DNA of 30,633 bases from Candidatus Pelearchaeum sp. GTDB taxonomy: Archaea > Thermoproteota > Nitrososphaeria_A > Caldarchaeales > Caldarchaeaceae. Position 1 is the first letter of the stretch, and every line of letters begins with the position of its first letter. The notes beneath the pieces are model-generated. The model was not told the origin of the DNA and did not search any database. It worked only from the letters and a program-made list of their open reading frames with translations. A program made the translations under genes and the position numbers. Location of the stretch: assembly GCA_015520425.1 (NCBI GenBank), contig WAQC01000044.1, positions 1 to 30,633 on the forward strand, written 5' to 3'. Positions 18,679 through 26,701 of the stretch are shown here, piece by piece.

Positions 18679-18707
18679 ATTTTATTTAACGCCGCATTTT
18701 TCTATTT
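18679..18707 (+). terminator. T-rich region after the binding-protein gene
   Basis: Several T-runs (TTTTATTTAA and ATTTTTCTATTTC) lie within 50 bases after the stop at 18661, as expected for archaeal intrinsic termination. Termination here would allow the binding protein to be expressed apart from, and more than, the membrane components. Confidence 0.4.
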
Positions 18708-18740
18708 CATAAAAATATCCATCCGCGCTAAAGGATAAGG

Positions 18741-18750
18741 TATTTAATCT
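18741..18750 (+). promoter_or_regulatory. Candidate TATA box for the ABC ATPase-permease operon
   Basis: TATTTAATCT lies 26 to 35 bases before ATG 18776. Together with the T-rich region before it, this suggests the ATPase and permease have a promoter separate from the binding protein. Confidence 0.5.
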
Positions 18751-18775
18751 ATACACCAAGGGTGGCTTGGAGAGT

Positions 18776-20299
18776 ATGGTTGCAGCTATCAGGCTGGTTG
18801 GTGTCTCAAAGACTTTCATAGGTGGGATACGCGCGGTGGATAACGTATCCGTTGAGCTTGAGGCTGGGAAGCTGTATGGGTTAGTAGGGCCGAATGGTGC
18901 TGGAAAATCTACCATGACCAACCTGGTTGCTGGCTATCTTGTCCCTGATAAGGGTGAAATCTACGCCAACGGTTTCCCCGTGATAGGATACCACCAGGCT
19001 ATGGTTCAGTGTGGTGTTGTTAAGGTTGAGCAGCATCCCAACCTAGCGCCTTTACTCTCACCAGCGGAGCACCTAGACCTGCTACTGCCAGACCTAATAG
19101 CTGGCGGCAGGCTTAAGCCCAGGGCGGAAGAGCTACTACGCGAGCTTGAGGTCCCCATAAACCTAGACGCTCCCGTTGAGTCCATACCAATAGGCCAGCA
19201 GAGAGTCTTTGAGATAGTAAAAGCCTTCATACAGTGCGAGCTGATAAGCCGCCGAGGCCTTAAGCCTATACTCATCTTGGACGAGGCTACTGCGTTCCTG
19301 CCCATACACCTGAAGATGGCTCTTAAGAATAAGCTGAGGAATCTGGTATCGGAAGGCTACACTATAATCACAATATCACACGACCTGCCTGAGGTTATAG
19401 ACATATCAGACGAGATACTCGTCATGACTGGTGGGAAGATAGTTGCTCGTTTCTCGTCTTCGGGGCTTGATTTATCGGAGCTTGTTAGGTCTATGTTTGA
19501 GACTGAGCAGGTTTTGGAGTCTGTTAGGTCTGGTGGAAGTGTAGGAAGCGGCTCGCCAGAGCTTGTTCTGGAGGATGTCTCCATCAGAGATGACCGTGGA
19601 AATCTTGTCGTTAATGGATTGAGTCTAGAGGTTCTAAATGGAGAGGCTCACGGCGTAGCTGTAATCCCTGGAACAGGCGAGAAGGAGCTCGCCGAAGCCA
19701 TATACGGGCTGCGCCGCATAGAGTCTGGGAAGGTAAAGATATTTGGAAAGGAAGTGAGTAGGATGAGCGTTTATGAAATTAGGAACATGGGTGTAGCCCT
19801 ACTCTCGGATGACAGAATTAGAGACGGCCTCATCTACGACGCAAGCGTGGAGGATAACCTAACCCTAGGCAGGGAGATGGAATACTCCGCGATGGGTGGC
19901 AAGATAATAGACCCGCGACGCCGCGAGGAGCTGGCCAGAAAACTGATAGAGGAGTTCTCAATAACTGCGAGGAGCCTGAAGTCTCCAATATCTATGCTCT
20001 CTGGAGGGAATATGCAGAGGGTATATCTCGCGCGTGTCTTGGGGAGAAATACGCGGCTACTAATAGCGTTGCATCCGACTGTTGGCTTGGACCCGATGGG
20101 TGCTAAGCTCTTCTTTAAGAAAGTGGATGAACGGCGGAAACGTGGGCTAACGTCGCTCATATTCTCGCCTGACATAAAGGAGCTTCTGATGTTCTGTGAT
20201 AGGATTTCGGTCATGCGCGACGGGAGGATTGTCGGGACTTTCATGCCTGGAGAGGCTGGTGTGGAGGAGCTGGGCATGCTACTCAGCGGTGTTACGTGA
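18776..20299 (+). CDS. Nucleoside-type ABC importer ATP-binding protein, two ATPase domains
   Basis: Cytoplasmic motor of the BMP importer, with two ABC domains in one chain like NupO/YufO and sugar transporters of the RbsA type. Domain 1: Walker A GPNGAGKST near residue 40, a degenerate signature (SIPIGQQRVFEIV), Walker B PILILDEATAF, and TIITISHDL with the H-loop. Domain 2 starts near residue 260: its Walker A is lost (PGTGEKELAEA), which is usual in this family, but it keeps the signature LSGGNMQRVYLARVLG and a Walker B-like LLIALHPTVGLD. The 507-residue length is normal. ATG 18776 follows TGGAGAG; TTG 18767 is the alternative. Its stop overlaps the permease start (TGATG). Confidence 0.93.
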   Translation: MVAAIRLVGVSKTFIGGIRAVDNVSVELEAGKLYGLVGPNGAGKSTMTNLVAGYLVPDKGEIYANGFPVIGYHQAMVQCGVVKVEQHPNLAPLLSPAEHLDLLLPDLIAGGRLKPRAEELLRELEVPINLDAPVESIPIGQQRVFEIVKAFIQCELISRRGLKPILILDEATAFLPIHLKMALKNKLRNLVSEGYTIITISHDLPEVIDISDEILVMTGGKIVARFSSSGLDLSELVRSMFETEQVLESVRSGGSVGSGSPELVLEDVSIRDDRGNLVVNGLSLEVLNGEAHGVAVIPGTGEKELAEAIYGLRRIESGKVKIFGKEVSRMSVYEIRNMGVALLSDDRIRDGLIYDASVEDNLTLGREMEYSAMGGKIIDPRRREELARKLIEEFSITARSLKSPISMLSGGNMQRVYLARVLGRNTRLLIALHPTVGLDPMGAKLFFKKVDERRKRGLTSLIFSPDIKELLMFCDRISVMRDGRIVGTFMPGEAGVEELGMLLSGVT

Positions 20300-22467
20300 T
20301 GCCCCTCAGAATTACCCTAGTCAAACGCGAGCAGCCGCCGCTCAGGTATGCGGCCCTCATACCAATAGCATCAACAGCCCTAGCTCTAGCCATAAGCGCG
20401 GTCTACGTCATAATAGCAGGCGGAGACGTAGCGCAGGTCTACTACTACCTAATCACATGGCCCCTAGAGAACCCGTCGGAAATCCTAGTAACCGCGACTC
20501 CCCTGCTATTGCTTGCGCTTGCCGTTGCTATAGCGTTTAAGGCGCGTTTCTGGAACATAGGGACTCATGGGCAGTTTATCGTTGGTGGTTTAATCGCCGC
20601 GTGGCTTGGTGTTGAGCTGGGCGGCCTGCCTTCTCAGATTCTCATACCCCTGATAATGGTAGCTGCGTGGCTCGGTGGAGCTGGCGTCGCGCTAATCTCA
20701 TGGTGGCTTAAGGTGAAGCGCAATCAGGATGAGGTTCTAACAACCATACTGATATGGTCAGCCATACTCCTGATAGCTGCTGGCCTCCTCACAGGCCCTA
20801 TGCGCTCACCATACACCACGTATCCACAGTCTCAGGAGATAAGCGAGAACGCTAGGCTACCAATACTAATTCCAGACACGCGGCTTCACGCTGGTGTTGT
20901 TATCCCATTCATCATAGTAGCGGGGCTTTGGATTCTATTGAAGAGGTCCAGCTTCAGAAATCGTATCATAGCCGCCACAAATCCGCGCGTTTCGGAGCTT
21001 GAGGGTATAAGCGTGGCCAGAACATATTTCTGGGTTGCTTTCCTGAGCGGCGGTATAGCTGGACTGGCAGGCTCAAGCGAGCTGATGGGAGTCCTACTCT
21101 ACATGACACCCTTCGTCGGCCCCAACTACGGGCTCGTCGCCCTAGCCATAGCCATGCTGGGAAACCTAGACCCGCTGGGAGTAATGATAGCAGCGCTCTT
21201 CTTCAGCATCTTGATAAACGGCGCAAACGCGATGAGCTGGAATACTGGAGTACCATCATTCCTATCAGACATAATACAAGCCCAGACGCTCATCTTCCTC
21301 CTAGTCTTCAACGCCCTTCTACTCTACAAGATTAAGATAGTACGACAGCCAGCCATAACGCCGCGCCATGTTTCTCCACCCCAGCCCAAAACAACAGGAA
21401 AACCAGTCATGGGAACTCTCAACATTACGTCGCTAGCTAGACTAGGATTAGGAGCTGGCGCTACCAGGGCTCTCGCGGTGGTTATAGGTATTATAGTCTT
21501 CATGGGGCTGTTGCAGGTGGCTTTCCCAGGGCTGAAGGGAAGCTTCGCAGACTCCGTCATATCCAGCATACTTGGACTCTCACTCATAATAGCTACTCCA
21601 ATAGCCTTCGCCGCCATCGGCGAGACCTTCACCGAGAGGGCTGGAATACTCAACCTAGGCATACTCGGTATCATGATATCGGGCGCAGCATGGGGCTTCA
21701 TGGGGGCTTATTTCTTCAACAACCTCATGGTAGGCGTTATCCTAGCGCTACTGGTAGGAGCGGTCTTCGGCCTACTCCTAGCATTCCTAGTAGTAACCCT
21801 CGGAGCACAGCAGCACATAGCTGGGATAGCGGTAACATTCTACGCTATGAACCTCTCATACTTCTTCCACAGGGTACTGATAGGCGCGCCGCTGGTAGAG
21901 CCTAAAGTACCCCTCTCGCCCAGCATAGGCGTCCCACTACTATCAGACCTCCCATTCATAGGAGTGCTATTCCAACAAAACCCCTACGTGTATATCGGCA
22001 TGTACCTCCTACCGCCGTTGGCTCTGCTCATATTCGTCAAGACGCGGTGGGGGTTGGTGATTAAGGCCGTGGGCGAGAACCCGCGCGCAGCAGACTCTGC
22101 GCGGGTGCGCGTGCATCTAACAAGATACGTTGCTGCTATGATAGGCGGAGCATTAATGGCTGCTGGTGGGGCGTTCTACTCGCTGATAGACATAAGGGCC
22201 TTCAACCTCAACGTGGGCGGTGAATGGAGCTGGATAGCCCTAGCCCTAGTAGTGCTGGGCAACTGGAACCCACTGTGGGTCTGGGTTGTAACCTTCTTCT
22301 TCGGGCTGCTCAACGCGGTTCAAGCATGGCTAGTGGCTACAGTCATACAGATACCATTCCAGTTCTTCCAAGCGATACCCTACGTGCTCACCATCGGGAT
22401 AGCGGCAGCGCTTGGGAAGCGTGTTAGGCCGCCCAAAGCGTTACTATACCCATACCGACGTGAATAG
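20299..22467 (+). CDS. Fused double permease of the nucleoside-type ABC importer
   Basis: Membrane channel of the importer. One 722-residue chain carries two complete permease domains of the BPD_transp_2 family that are usually separate genes (NupP and NupQ or YufP and YufQ in bacteria). Domain 1, about residues 1-350, is NupP-like: FKARFWNIGTHGQFIVGG, RNQDEVLTTILIW, NYGLVALAIAMLGNLDPLGVM. Domain 2, about 370-722, is NupQ-like: FTERAGILNLGILGIM, GAQQHIAGIAVTFYAMNLS, WGLVIKAVGENPRAADS, WSWIALALVVLGNWNPLWV. A linker of about 40 residues with Pro, Arg and Lys (APRHVSPPQPKTTGKP region, about 350-380) joins them. Roughly 16 to 20 membrane helices are expected. The start overlaps the ATPase stop; GTG 20296 is an alternative. 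Confidence 0.92.
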   Translation: MPLRITLVKREQPPLRYAALIPIASTALALAISAVYVIIAGGDVAQVYYYLITWPLENPSEILVTATPLLLLALAVAIAFKARFWNIGTHGQFIVGGLIAAWLGVELGGLPSQILIPLIMVAAWLGGAGVALISWWLKVKRNQDEVLTTILIWSAILLIAAGLLTGPMRSPYTTYPQSQEISENARLPILIPDTRLHAGVVIPFIIVAGLWILLKRSSFRNRIIAATNPRVSELEGISVARTYFWVAFLSGGIAGLAGSSELMGVLLYMTPFVGPNYGLVALAIAMLGNLDPLGVMIAALFFSILINGANAMSWNTGVPSFLSDIIQAQTLIFLLVFNALLLYKIKIVRQPAITPRHVSPPQPKTTGKPVMGTLNITSLARLGLGAGATRALAVVIGIIVFMGLLQVAFPGLKGSFADSVISSILGLSLIIATPIAFAAIGETFTERAGILNLGILGIMISGAAWGFMGAYFFNNLMVGVILALLVGAVFGLLLAFLVVTLGAQQHIAGIAVTFYAMNLSYFFHRVLIGAPLVEPKVPLSPSIGVPLLSDLPFIGVLFQQNPYVYIGMYLLPPLALLIFVKTRWGLVIKAVGENPRAADSARVRVHLTRYVAAMIGGALMAAGGAFYSLIDIRAFNLNVGGEWSWIALALVVLGNWNPLWVWVVTFFFGLLNAVQAWLVATVIQIPFQFFQAIPYVLTIGIAAALGKRVRPPKALLYPYRRE

Positions 22468-22472
22468 CATGC

Positions 22473-23741
22473 TTAGACGAACTCAAGCCTCTCTTTCTTT
22501 CCATCCACCACTATCTCAGCCTCGGCATTACTGCGTCTAACGATTATACGCCCCTCCTTAATCACGAGTAGCGGCGGCCTCTGTAGAGCCAGAGCCTCAA
22601 GCTCGTCGCGAGCATCCAAGAGAACCAAGTCAGCGCGCTTACCCCGCTCCACGCCATACTCGCTCTCAATCCTCAAAGCCCTTGCAGCATTAACAGTTAT
22701 CAGGTCAAACGAGTCCCTAAGCTCTTGATAGCCCATTAGATGCCCCACATGAACCGCCATAAAGAGCGCCTGCACCATGTCTCCCCTACCGAGAGGATAC
22801 CAGGGGTCTCTGATACAGTCATGCCCCAGCGCTACATTGACACCATGCTTAAGGAGCTCCTTTATTCGCGTCATCCCCCTTCTCTTCGGATAGGTGTCAA
22901 ACCTTCCTTGGAGGTGTATGTTGATGAGCGGGTTTGCTATCACAGTTACTCCAGCGCGCCTAAGTATTCGGTAGAGCTTGTAGGCATAGGCATCGTTGTA
23001 TGAGTGCATCGCCGTAGCGTGGCCAGCGGTCACGCGCCCCTCGTAGCCTCGCCTTATGGCCTCGGCTGCCACAACCTCCAAAAACCTAGACTGCTCATCA
23101 TCAGTCTCATCAACATGACCATCAACGTCCCTGCCGTATTTCTGAGCTATGTCAAACGCCACGCTAATAGATTTTACACCATCCTCTCTGGTTAGCTCGT
23201 AGTGCGGTATAATCCCGACGTTATCAGCTCCCATCTCTACGGCCTTCTCCAAAAGCTCCGCGTTTCCTGGCTCTGTTAATATCCCATCCTGTGGAAATGC
23301 GGTTACCTGTATATCAATCAGGGGCTTCATCTCCTTCTTGACCTCCAACAAGCCCTTGAGCGTGGCGAGTCTGGGCTCTGTTATGTCCGCATGAGTTCTC
23401 AGGCGTGTTGTGCCGTAGGATACCATCATCTTCACAGCCCTAATCGCGCGGTTCTTCACATCCTCAACTGTTATGCCGCGCTTCTTCTCAGCCCATATCT
23501 CAATACCCTCAATCAACGTTCCAGACTCGTTATACCTAGGGTCGCCCAGAGTGAGAGCCGAGTCCAGGTGAAAGTGCATATCGGAGAAACTTGGTGTTAG
23601 CAGTCGGCCGCCAGCGTCTATCGTCTCGTCAGCGCCTCTCTTAATGGATGTTGATACCTCGGCTATCTTCCCATCCTCTATCAGGACATCGTAAAGCCCG
23701 TCAAGTCTCCTTAACCTAGCTCCACGGATGAGAATAGACAT
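22473..23741 (-). CDS. codA: CodA-type cytosine deaminase family amidohydrolase, possibly acting on 5-methylcytosine
   Basis: Metal-dependent amidohydrolase very close to E. coli CodA, which turns cytosine into uracil. Of 422 residues, the metal and catalytic set is complete: His56 and His58 (MHFHLD), His209 and Glu212 (HVDETDDEQ), His241 (AGHATAMHSY), Asp308 (GHDC), and Gln151 (AFPQDG) for base recognition. NPLINIHLQGRFDTYPKRRG and DPWYPLG match CodA nearly word for word. The exception is Cys309, at the place of CodA Asp-314, the residue that excludes 5-methylcytosine; natural homologues lacking that Asp deaminate 5-methylcytosine to thymine. The gene converges with the nucleoside importer (six-base gap), consistent with salvage of imported or DNA-derived bases. 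ATG 23741 is the only good start. Confidence 0.9.
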   Translation of the reverse strand: MSILIRGARLRRLDGLYDVLIEDGKIAEVSTSIKRGADETIDAGGRLLTPSFSDMHFHLDSALTLGDPRYNESGTLIEGIEIWAEKKRGITVEDVKNRAIRAVKMMVSYGTTRLRTHADITEPRLATLKGLLEVKKEMKPLIDIQVTAFPQDGILTEPGNAELLEKAVEMGADNVGIIPHYELTREDGVKSISVAFDIAQKYGRDVDGHVDETDDEQSRFLEVVAAEAIRRGYEGRVTAGHATAMHSYNDAYAYKLYRILRRAGVTVIANPLINIHLQGRFDTYPKRRGMTRIKELLKHGVNVALGHDCIRDPWYPLGRGDMVQALFMAVHVGHLMGYQELRDSFDLITVNAARALRIESEYGVERGKRADLVLLDARDELEALALQRPPLLVIKEGRIIVRRSNAEAEIVVDGKKERLEFV

Positions 23742-23898
23742 GTCGCGACTCGTCGTAACGTATCTTTATTTCTTTCCCCCTTTACGGCCCCTGATAATAA
23801 CGCCTAACGAGAGGTCAGCGTTGTTTGAATATAGTCCATGTCTAATGCGATAAAGATGGAAAGTTTCCCAGTATTTTTAACAAAGGTTTAGTATATGC

Positions 23899-23914
23899 GT
23901 TAAACTATATTAAC
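23899..23914 (+). promoter_or_regulatory. Candidate sufB TATA box inside an inverted repeat
   Basis: ACTATATT, the likely TATA box of sufB, lies within GTTAA-ACTATA-TTAAC, a perfect 5-base inverted repeat. The box is about 30 to 40 bases before the TTG start. The rest of the 200-base codA-sufB spacer upstream shows only A/T-rich stretches, with no small gene that I can support. Confidence 0.5.
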
Positions 23915-23916
23915 AC

Positions 23917-23933
23917 CTATAACGCTGTTATAG
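23917..23933. promoter_or_regulatory. Palindromic operator candidate at the sufB transcription start
   Basis: CTATAAC-GCT-GTTATAG is a perfect 7-base inverted repeat with a 3-base centre, placed between the TATA box and the start codon at 23943, so it overlaps the expected transcription start. A protein bound here would block transcription. An iron, Fe-S or redox-sensing repressor is a reasonable guess because the gene encodes Fe-S assembly, but no regulator gene is next to it. Confidence 0.55.
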
Positions 23934-23942
23934 CAGATAGCC

Positions 23943-25346
23943 TTGACAGAAACACCAATCATAGAATTTGACTACAGTAAATACAACTTCAGAGACCCAG
24001 AGCTATACCAATACAAGGCAAGGCCAGGGCTCTCGCGCGAGGTTGTGGAGCAGATATCAGAGCTGAAAGGCGAGCCAGAGTGGCTTAGACGCTTCAGGCT
24101 GAAGGCGTATGAAATCTTCCTGAAGAAGCCCATGCCCCTCTGGGGAGGAGACCTCACACAGGTCAACTTTGACAACATACACTACTACGTTAAGCCGTCT
24201 GACAAGAAGATGGCGCGAAGCTGGGACGAGGTACCAGAATACATCAAGAAGACGTTTGACAGGCTCGGAATACCAGAAGCTGAGAGGAAATTCCTAGCAG
24301 GAGTAGGCGCTCAATACGAGAGCGAGGTCGTCTACCACAACCTACGTAAAGACCTAGAAAAGAAGGGCGTAATCTTCGTAGACCCAGACACCGCATTCAG
24401 GGAGTATCCAGACATATTCAAGAAGTATTTTGGGAAGGTAGTCCCGCCTGACGATAACAAGTTCGCGGCTCTCAACAGCGCAGTATTCAGCGGAGGAAGC
24501 TTCATCTATATACCCGAAGGCGTTGAGGTTGAGTACCCGCTCCAGGCTTACTTCAGGATAAACGCAGCCAACGTGGGGCAGTTTGAGCGCACACTAATAA
24601 TAGCGGAGCCCTACAGTAGGGTGCATTACATAGAGGGATGCACAGCCCCGATATACTCTACACAGTCCCTACACTCCGCGGTTGTTGAGATAATAGCAAT
24701 GAAAGGCGCGTATGTGAGATACACTACGTTGCAGAACTGGAGTAGTGATGTGTATAACTTGGTTACGAAGCGCGCCCATGCTTACGAGAATGCTACAGTA
24801 GAGTGGGTTGACGCCAACGTTGGGAGCAGGCTTACGATGAAGTATCCTAGCATCTATCTCTTGGGCAGGGGCGCTAAGGCGGAGATACTCTCGGTAGCCT
24901 TCGCTGGCCGAGGCCAGCACCAAGATACAGGAGCTAAGGCCGTCCACCTAGCCCCTGACACGACATCACGCATAACCTCCAAGTCCGTATGTAAGGACGG
25001 TGGTAGAACAAGCTACCGCGGCCTGTTGCACGTAGCTAAGGGAGCTAAGAATGTAAAGTCAAGTGTCAGATGCGACGCGCTAATACTTGATGATATATCC
25101 AGAACAGACACCTATCCGTATAACGAGATACATGAGGACGATGCGACGATAACGCATGAAGCTACCGTGGGCAAGATAGGTGAGGACCAGCTCTTCTACC
25201 TGATGAGCCGCGGCCTCTCAGAGCAGGAAGCCCTAAACATGGTCGTGCTGGGGTTCCTAGAGACATTCACGAAGACCCTGCCGATGGAGTATGCCCTTGA
25301 ATTCAACCGCCTGATAGAGCTGGAAATGAGCGGCAGCGTCGGCTAA
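23943..25346 (+). CDS. sufB: Fe-S cluster assembly scaffold protein SufB
   Basis: Scaffold subunit of the SUF machinery, on which Fe-S clusters are built together with SufC and SufD. Of 467 residues, [42 protein letters not shown] (Cys233), [11 protein letters not shown] (Cys377) and the Glu406-containing [27 protein letters not shown] are the hallmark blocks. Cys377 and Glu406 keep the 29-residue spacing of the E. coli pair Cys405 and Glu434 essential for cluster assembly. The start is TTG 23943 without a clear Shine-Dalgarno site, suggesting a leaderless message. Unusually, sufC and sufD are not adjacent. Confidence 0.95.
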   Translation: MTETPIIEFDYSKYNFRDPELYQYKARPGLSREVVEQISELKGEPEWLRRFRLKAYEIFLKKPMPLWGGDLTQVNFDNIHYYVKPSDKKMARSWDEVPEYIKKTFDRLGIPEAERKFLAGVGAQYESEVVYHNLRKDLEKKGVIFVDPDTAFREYPDIFKKYFGKVVPPDDNKFAALNSAVFSGGSFIYIPEGVEVEYPLQAYFRINAANVGQFERTLIIAEPYSRVHYIEGCTAPIYSTQSLHSAVVEIIAMKGAYVRYTTLQNWSSDVYNLVTKRAHAYENATVEWVDANVGSRLTMKYPSIYLLGRGAKAEILSVAFAGRGQHQDTGAKAVHLAPDTTSRITSKSVCKDGGRTSYRGLLHVAKGAKNVKSSVRCDALILDDISRTDTYPYNEIHEDDATITHEATVGKIGEDQLFYLMSRGLSEQEALNMVVLGFLETFTKTLPMEYALEFNRLIELEMSGSVG

Positions 25347-25412
25347 GGCTCCCATTATTTTGTTGAAGATTTATGCCAAAAGATTTATGATTCCCGCGAC
25401 GTATAGCCATCT

Positions 25413-25826
25413 ATGCGTGGAACTTTATCTATAATTGGCTTGATTCTGGCGGTCATAGGGGGATTGCTGGACTTCGTCTCAGGATTCTTAATTCTACAAA
25501 CTCCTATGATGGGGATGATGGGCATGACATCACCTGCGCTGGCATGGGCATACACACTATTCGCACTAGGCATACTACTGATAATCACGGGAGTTCTAGG
25601 CTTCTCAAGCCTCGGAATGGGCAAGATGAGCATATTCGGCGTTCTCATGGCTATTTATGGAATAATAATGCTAGTCATAGGATGGCTAATGCTTAACGGC
25701 GCAGCCCCCATGATGGCTGGCTCACTAGCATCTGGCGTGGCAATGCTAGTCATCGGTGCGGCTATGCTTACAAACGGCGTAGCAATGACAACGCAGGCTA
25801 GGAATAGGAGAAGTATGATGATGTAG
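25413..25826 (+). CDS. Met-rich four-helix membrane protein of unknown function
   Basis: I do not recognise a named family. The 137-residue protein has four predicted membrane helices at about residues 5-28, 45-66, 72-92 and 100-124, Gly- and Ala-rich, without long loops. Methionines cluster at the first loop (PMMGMMGM, residues about 31-39), in MGKMSIFGVLM and at the C-terminus (RRSMMM), and there is no Cys or His pattern. Surface Met clusters can bind Cu(I) or Ag(I), but this is speculation; they could also be structural. ATG 25413 follows AGATTTATGA by about 25 bases, so it has its own leaderless-type promoter and is not clearly cotranscribed with sufB. Confidence 0.75.
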   Translation: MRGTLSIIGLILAVIGGLLDFVSGFLILQTPMMGMMGMTSPALAWAYTLFALGILLIITGVLGFSSLGMGKMSIFGVLMAIYGIIMLVIGWLMLNGAAPMMAGSLASGVAMLVIGAAMLTNGVAMTTQARNRRSMMM

Positions 25827-25880
25827 CCCAAGCCAAGGCCAATAGGGTTTTTATCCCCCTCTTACGCAACCCTAAACCTG

Positions 25881-26273
25881 ATGGAGAGAGCCGCCGACCT
25901 GCTGGCTGATGCGGAAGACTTCTTGGGAGCCGCGCAGGACTTGCTAGCAACTGGGAGATGGAGTAAGGTCTGTTTCAATGCGCAGCAAGCAGCGGAGCTA
26001 GCGCTCAAGGCTGTTCTTCACAGACTGGGTATGGAGATGCGCGGCCATGCTCTAACCACGCTACTTGAGGAAATATCCAAACACCTAAGCGAGGCAGAAC
26101 GCTTCAAAGACCATGCAAGGATACTAGACCAATACTACATACCAACACGATACGCCAACGCATTCGCAGCAGGGCCTGCCAAGGATAAGTATACGAAAGC
26201 TCAGGCAGAAGAGGCTCTTCGTATGTCTTCGGAAATTTTAGGTTGGGCGAGGAAGATTGTCCTTCAAGGATAA
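25881..26273 (+). CDS. HEPN-domain protein (toxin partner of a HEPN/MNT pair)
   Basis: All-helical HEPN-domain protein of 130 residues. It starts with a long helix (LLADAEDFLGAAQDLLATGRWSKVCFNAQQAAELALKAVLHRLG), followed by GHALTTLLEEIS and the family-typical YIPTRYANAF-AAGPA segment. The RNase motif RX4-6H of toxic HEPN proteins is not obvious (RFKDH has only three residues between), so it may belong to the branch without strong nuclease activity. It overlaps the downstream nucleotidyltransferase gene by 17 bases, the standard layout of HEPN/MNT modules. TTTTTAT at about 25849-25855 gives a candidate TATA box. ATG 25881 is the start. Confidence 0.88.
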   Translation: MERAADLLADAEDFLGAAQDLLATGRWSKVCFNAQQAAELALKAVLHRLGMEMRGHALTTLLEEISKHLSEAERFKDHARILDQYYIPTRYANAFAAGPAKDKYTKAQAEEALRMSSEILGWARKIVLQG

Positions 26274-26691
26274 GCTTAGAATAAAAGCAGTGGAGCTTGC
26301 GCGGGACTTCATGGAGAAAATATCTCAGCAGGGGATTAAGGTGAGGTCAATCATACTCTTTGGTTCCTACGTCAGAGGGGATTTTACCGAAAATAGCGAT
26401 ATAGACATATGCTTGATTGGTGAGAATCTACCGAGCAACGAGCTTGAGAGAAGAAGTATGAGAAGATTCTACTCAATCCCCAAGCTAAGTGTAATAGCAT
26501 ACACGCCAGACGAGTTCTTGGCTATGCTCAAAAATCTAAACCCAATAGTAATGGATATTGTGTATGAGGGATTACCCCTATTTGATGATGGATTTTTCCA
26601 CGATGCACAGCAGCTTTTTAGAGACCTTCAGAAAAGGTATGAGATTAAGCGCGATGGTAGAGCTTGGAAGTGGAAGCAAGAAACATGCTAA
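26257..26691 (+). CDS. Minimal nucleotidyltransferase (MNT; antitoxin partner)
   Basis: Member of the DNA polymerase beta-like minimal nucleotidyltransferase family. The motif LFGSYVRGDFTENSDIDICLIG (about residues 34-55) contains GSx10DxD, with the two metal-binding Asp residues in SDID. In HEPN/MNT pairs the MNT protein counters the HEPN toxin, in the best-studied cases by adding AMP to it. Of 144 residues, the part after about 80 (IPKLSVIAYTPDEFLAML, LNPIVMDIVYEGLPLFDD) is also typical. The start is TTG 26257, preceded by GAGGAAG and lying inside the HEPN gene. It converges with the thiolase gene with a 10-base gap. Confidence 0.9.
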   Translation: MSFKDKLRIKAVELARDFMEKISQQGIKVRSIILFGSYVRGDFTENSDIDICLIGENLPSNELERRSMRRFYSIPKLSVIAYTPDEFLAMLKNLNPIVMDIVYEGLPLFDDGFFHDAQQLFRDLQKRYEIKRDGRAWKWKQETC

Positions 26692-26701
26692 GGCTGGTCT
26701 G

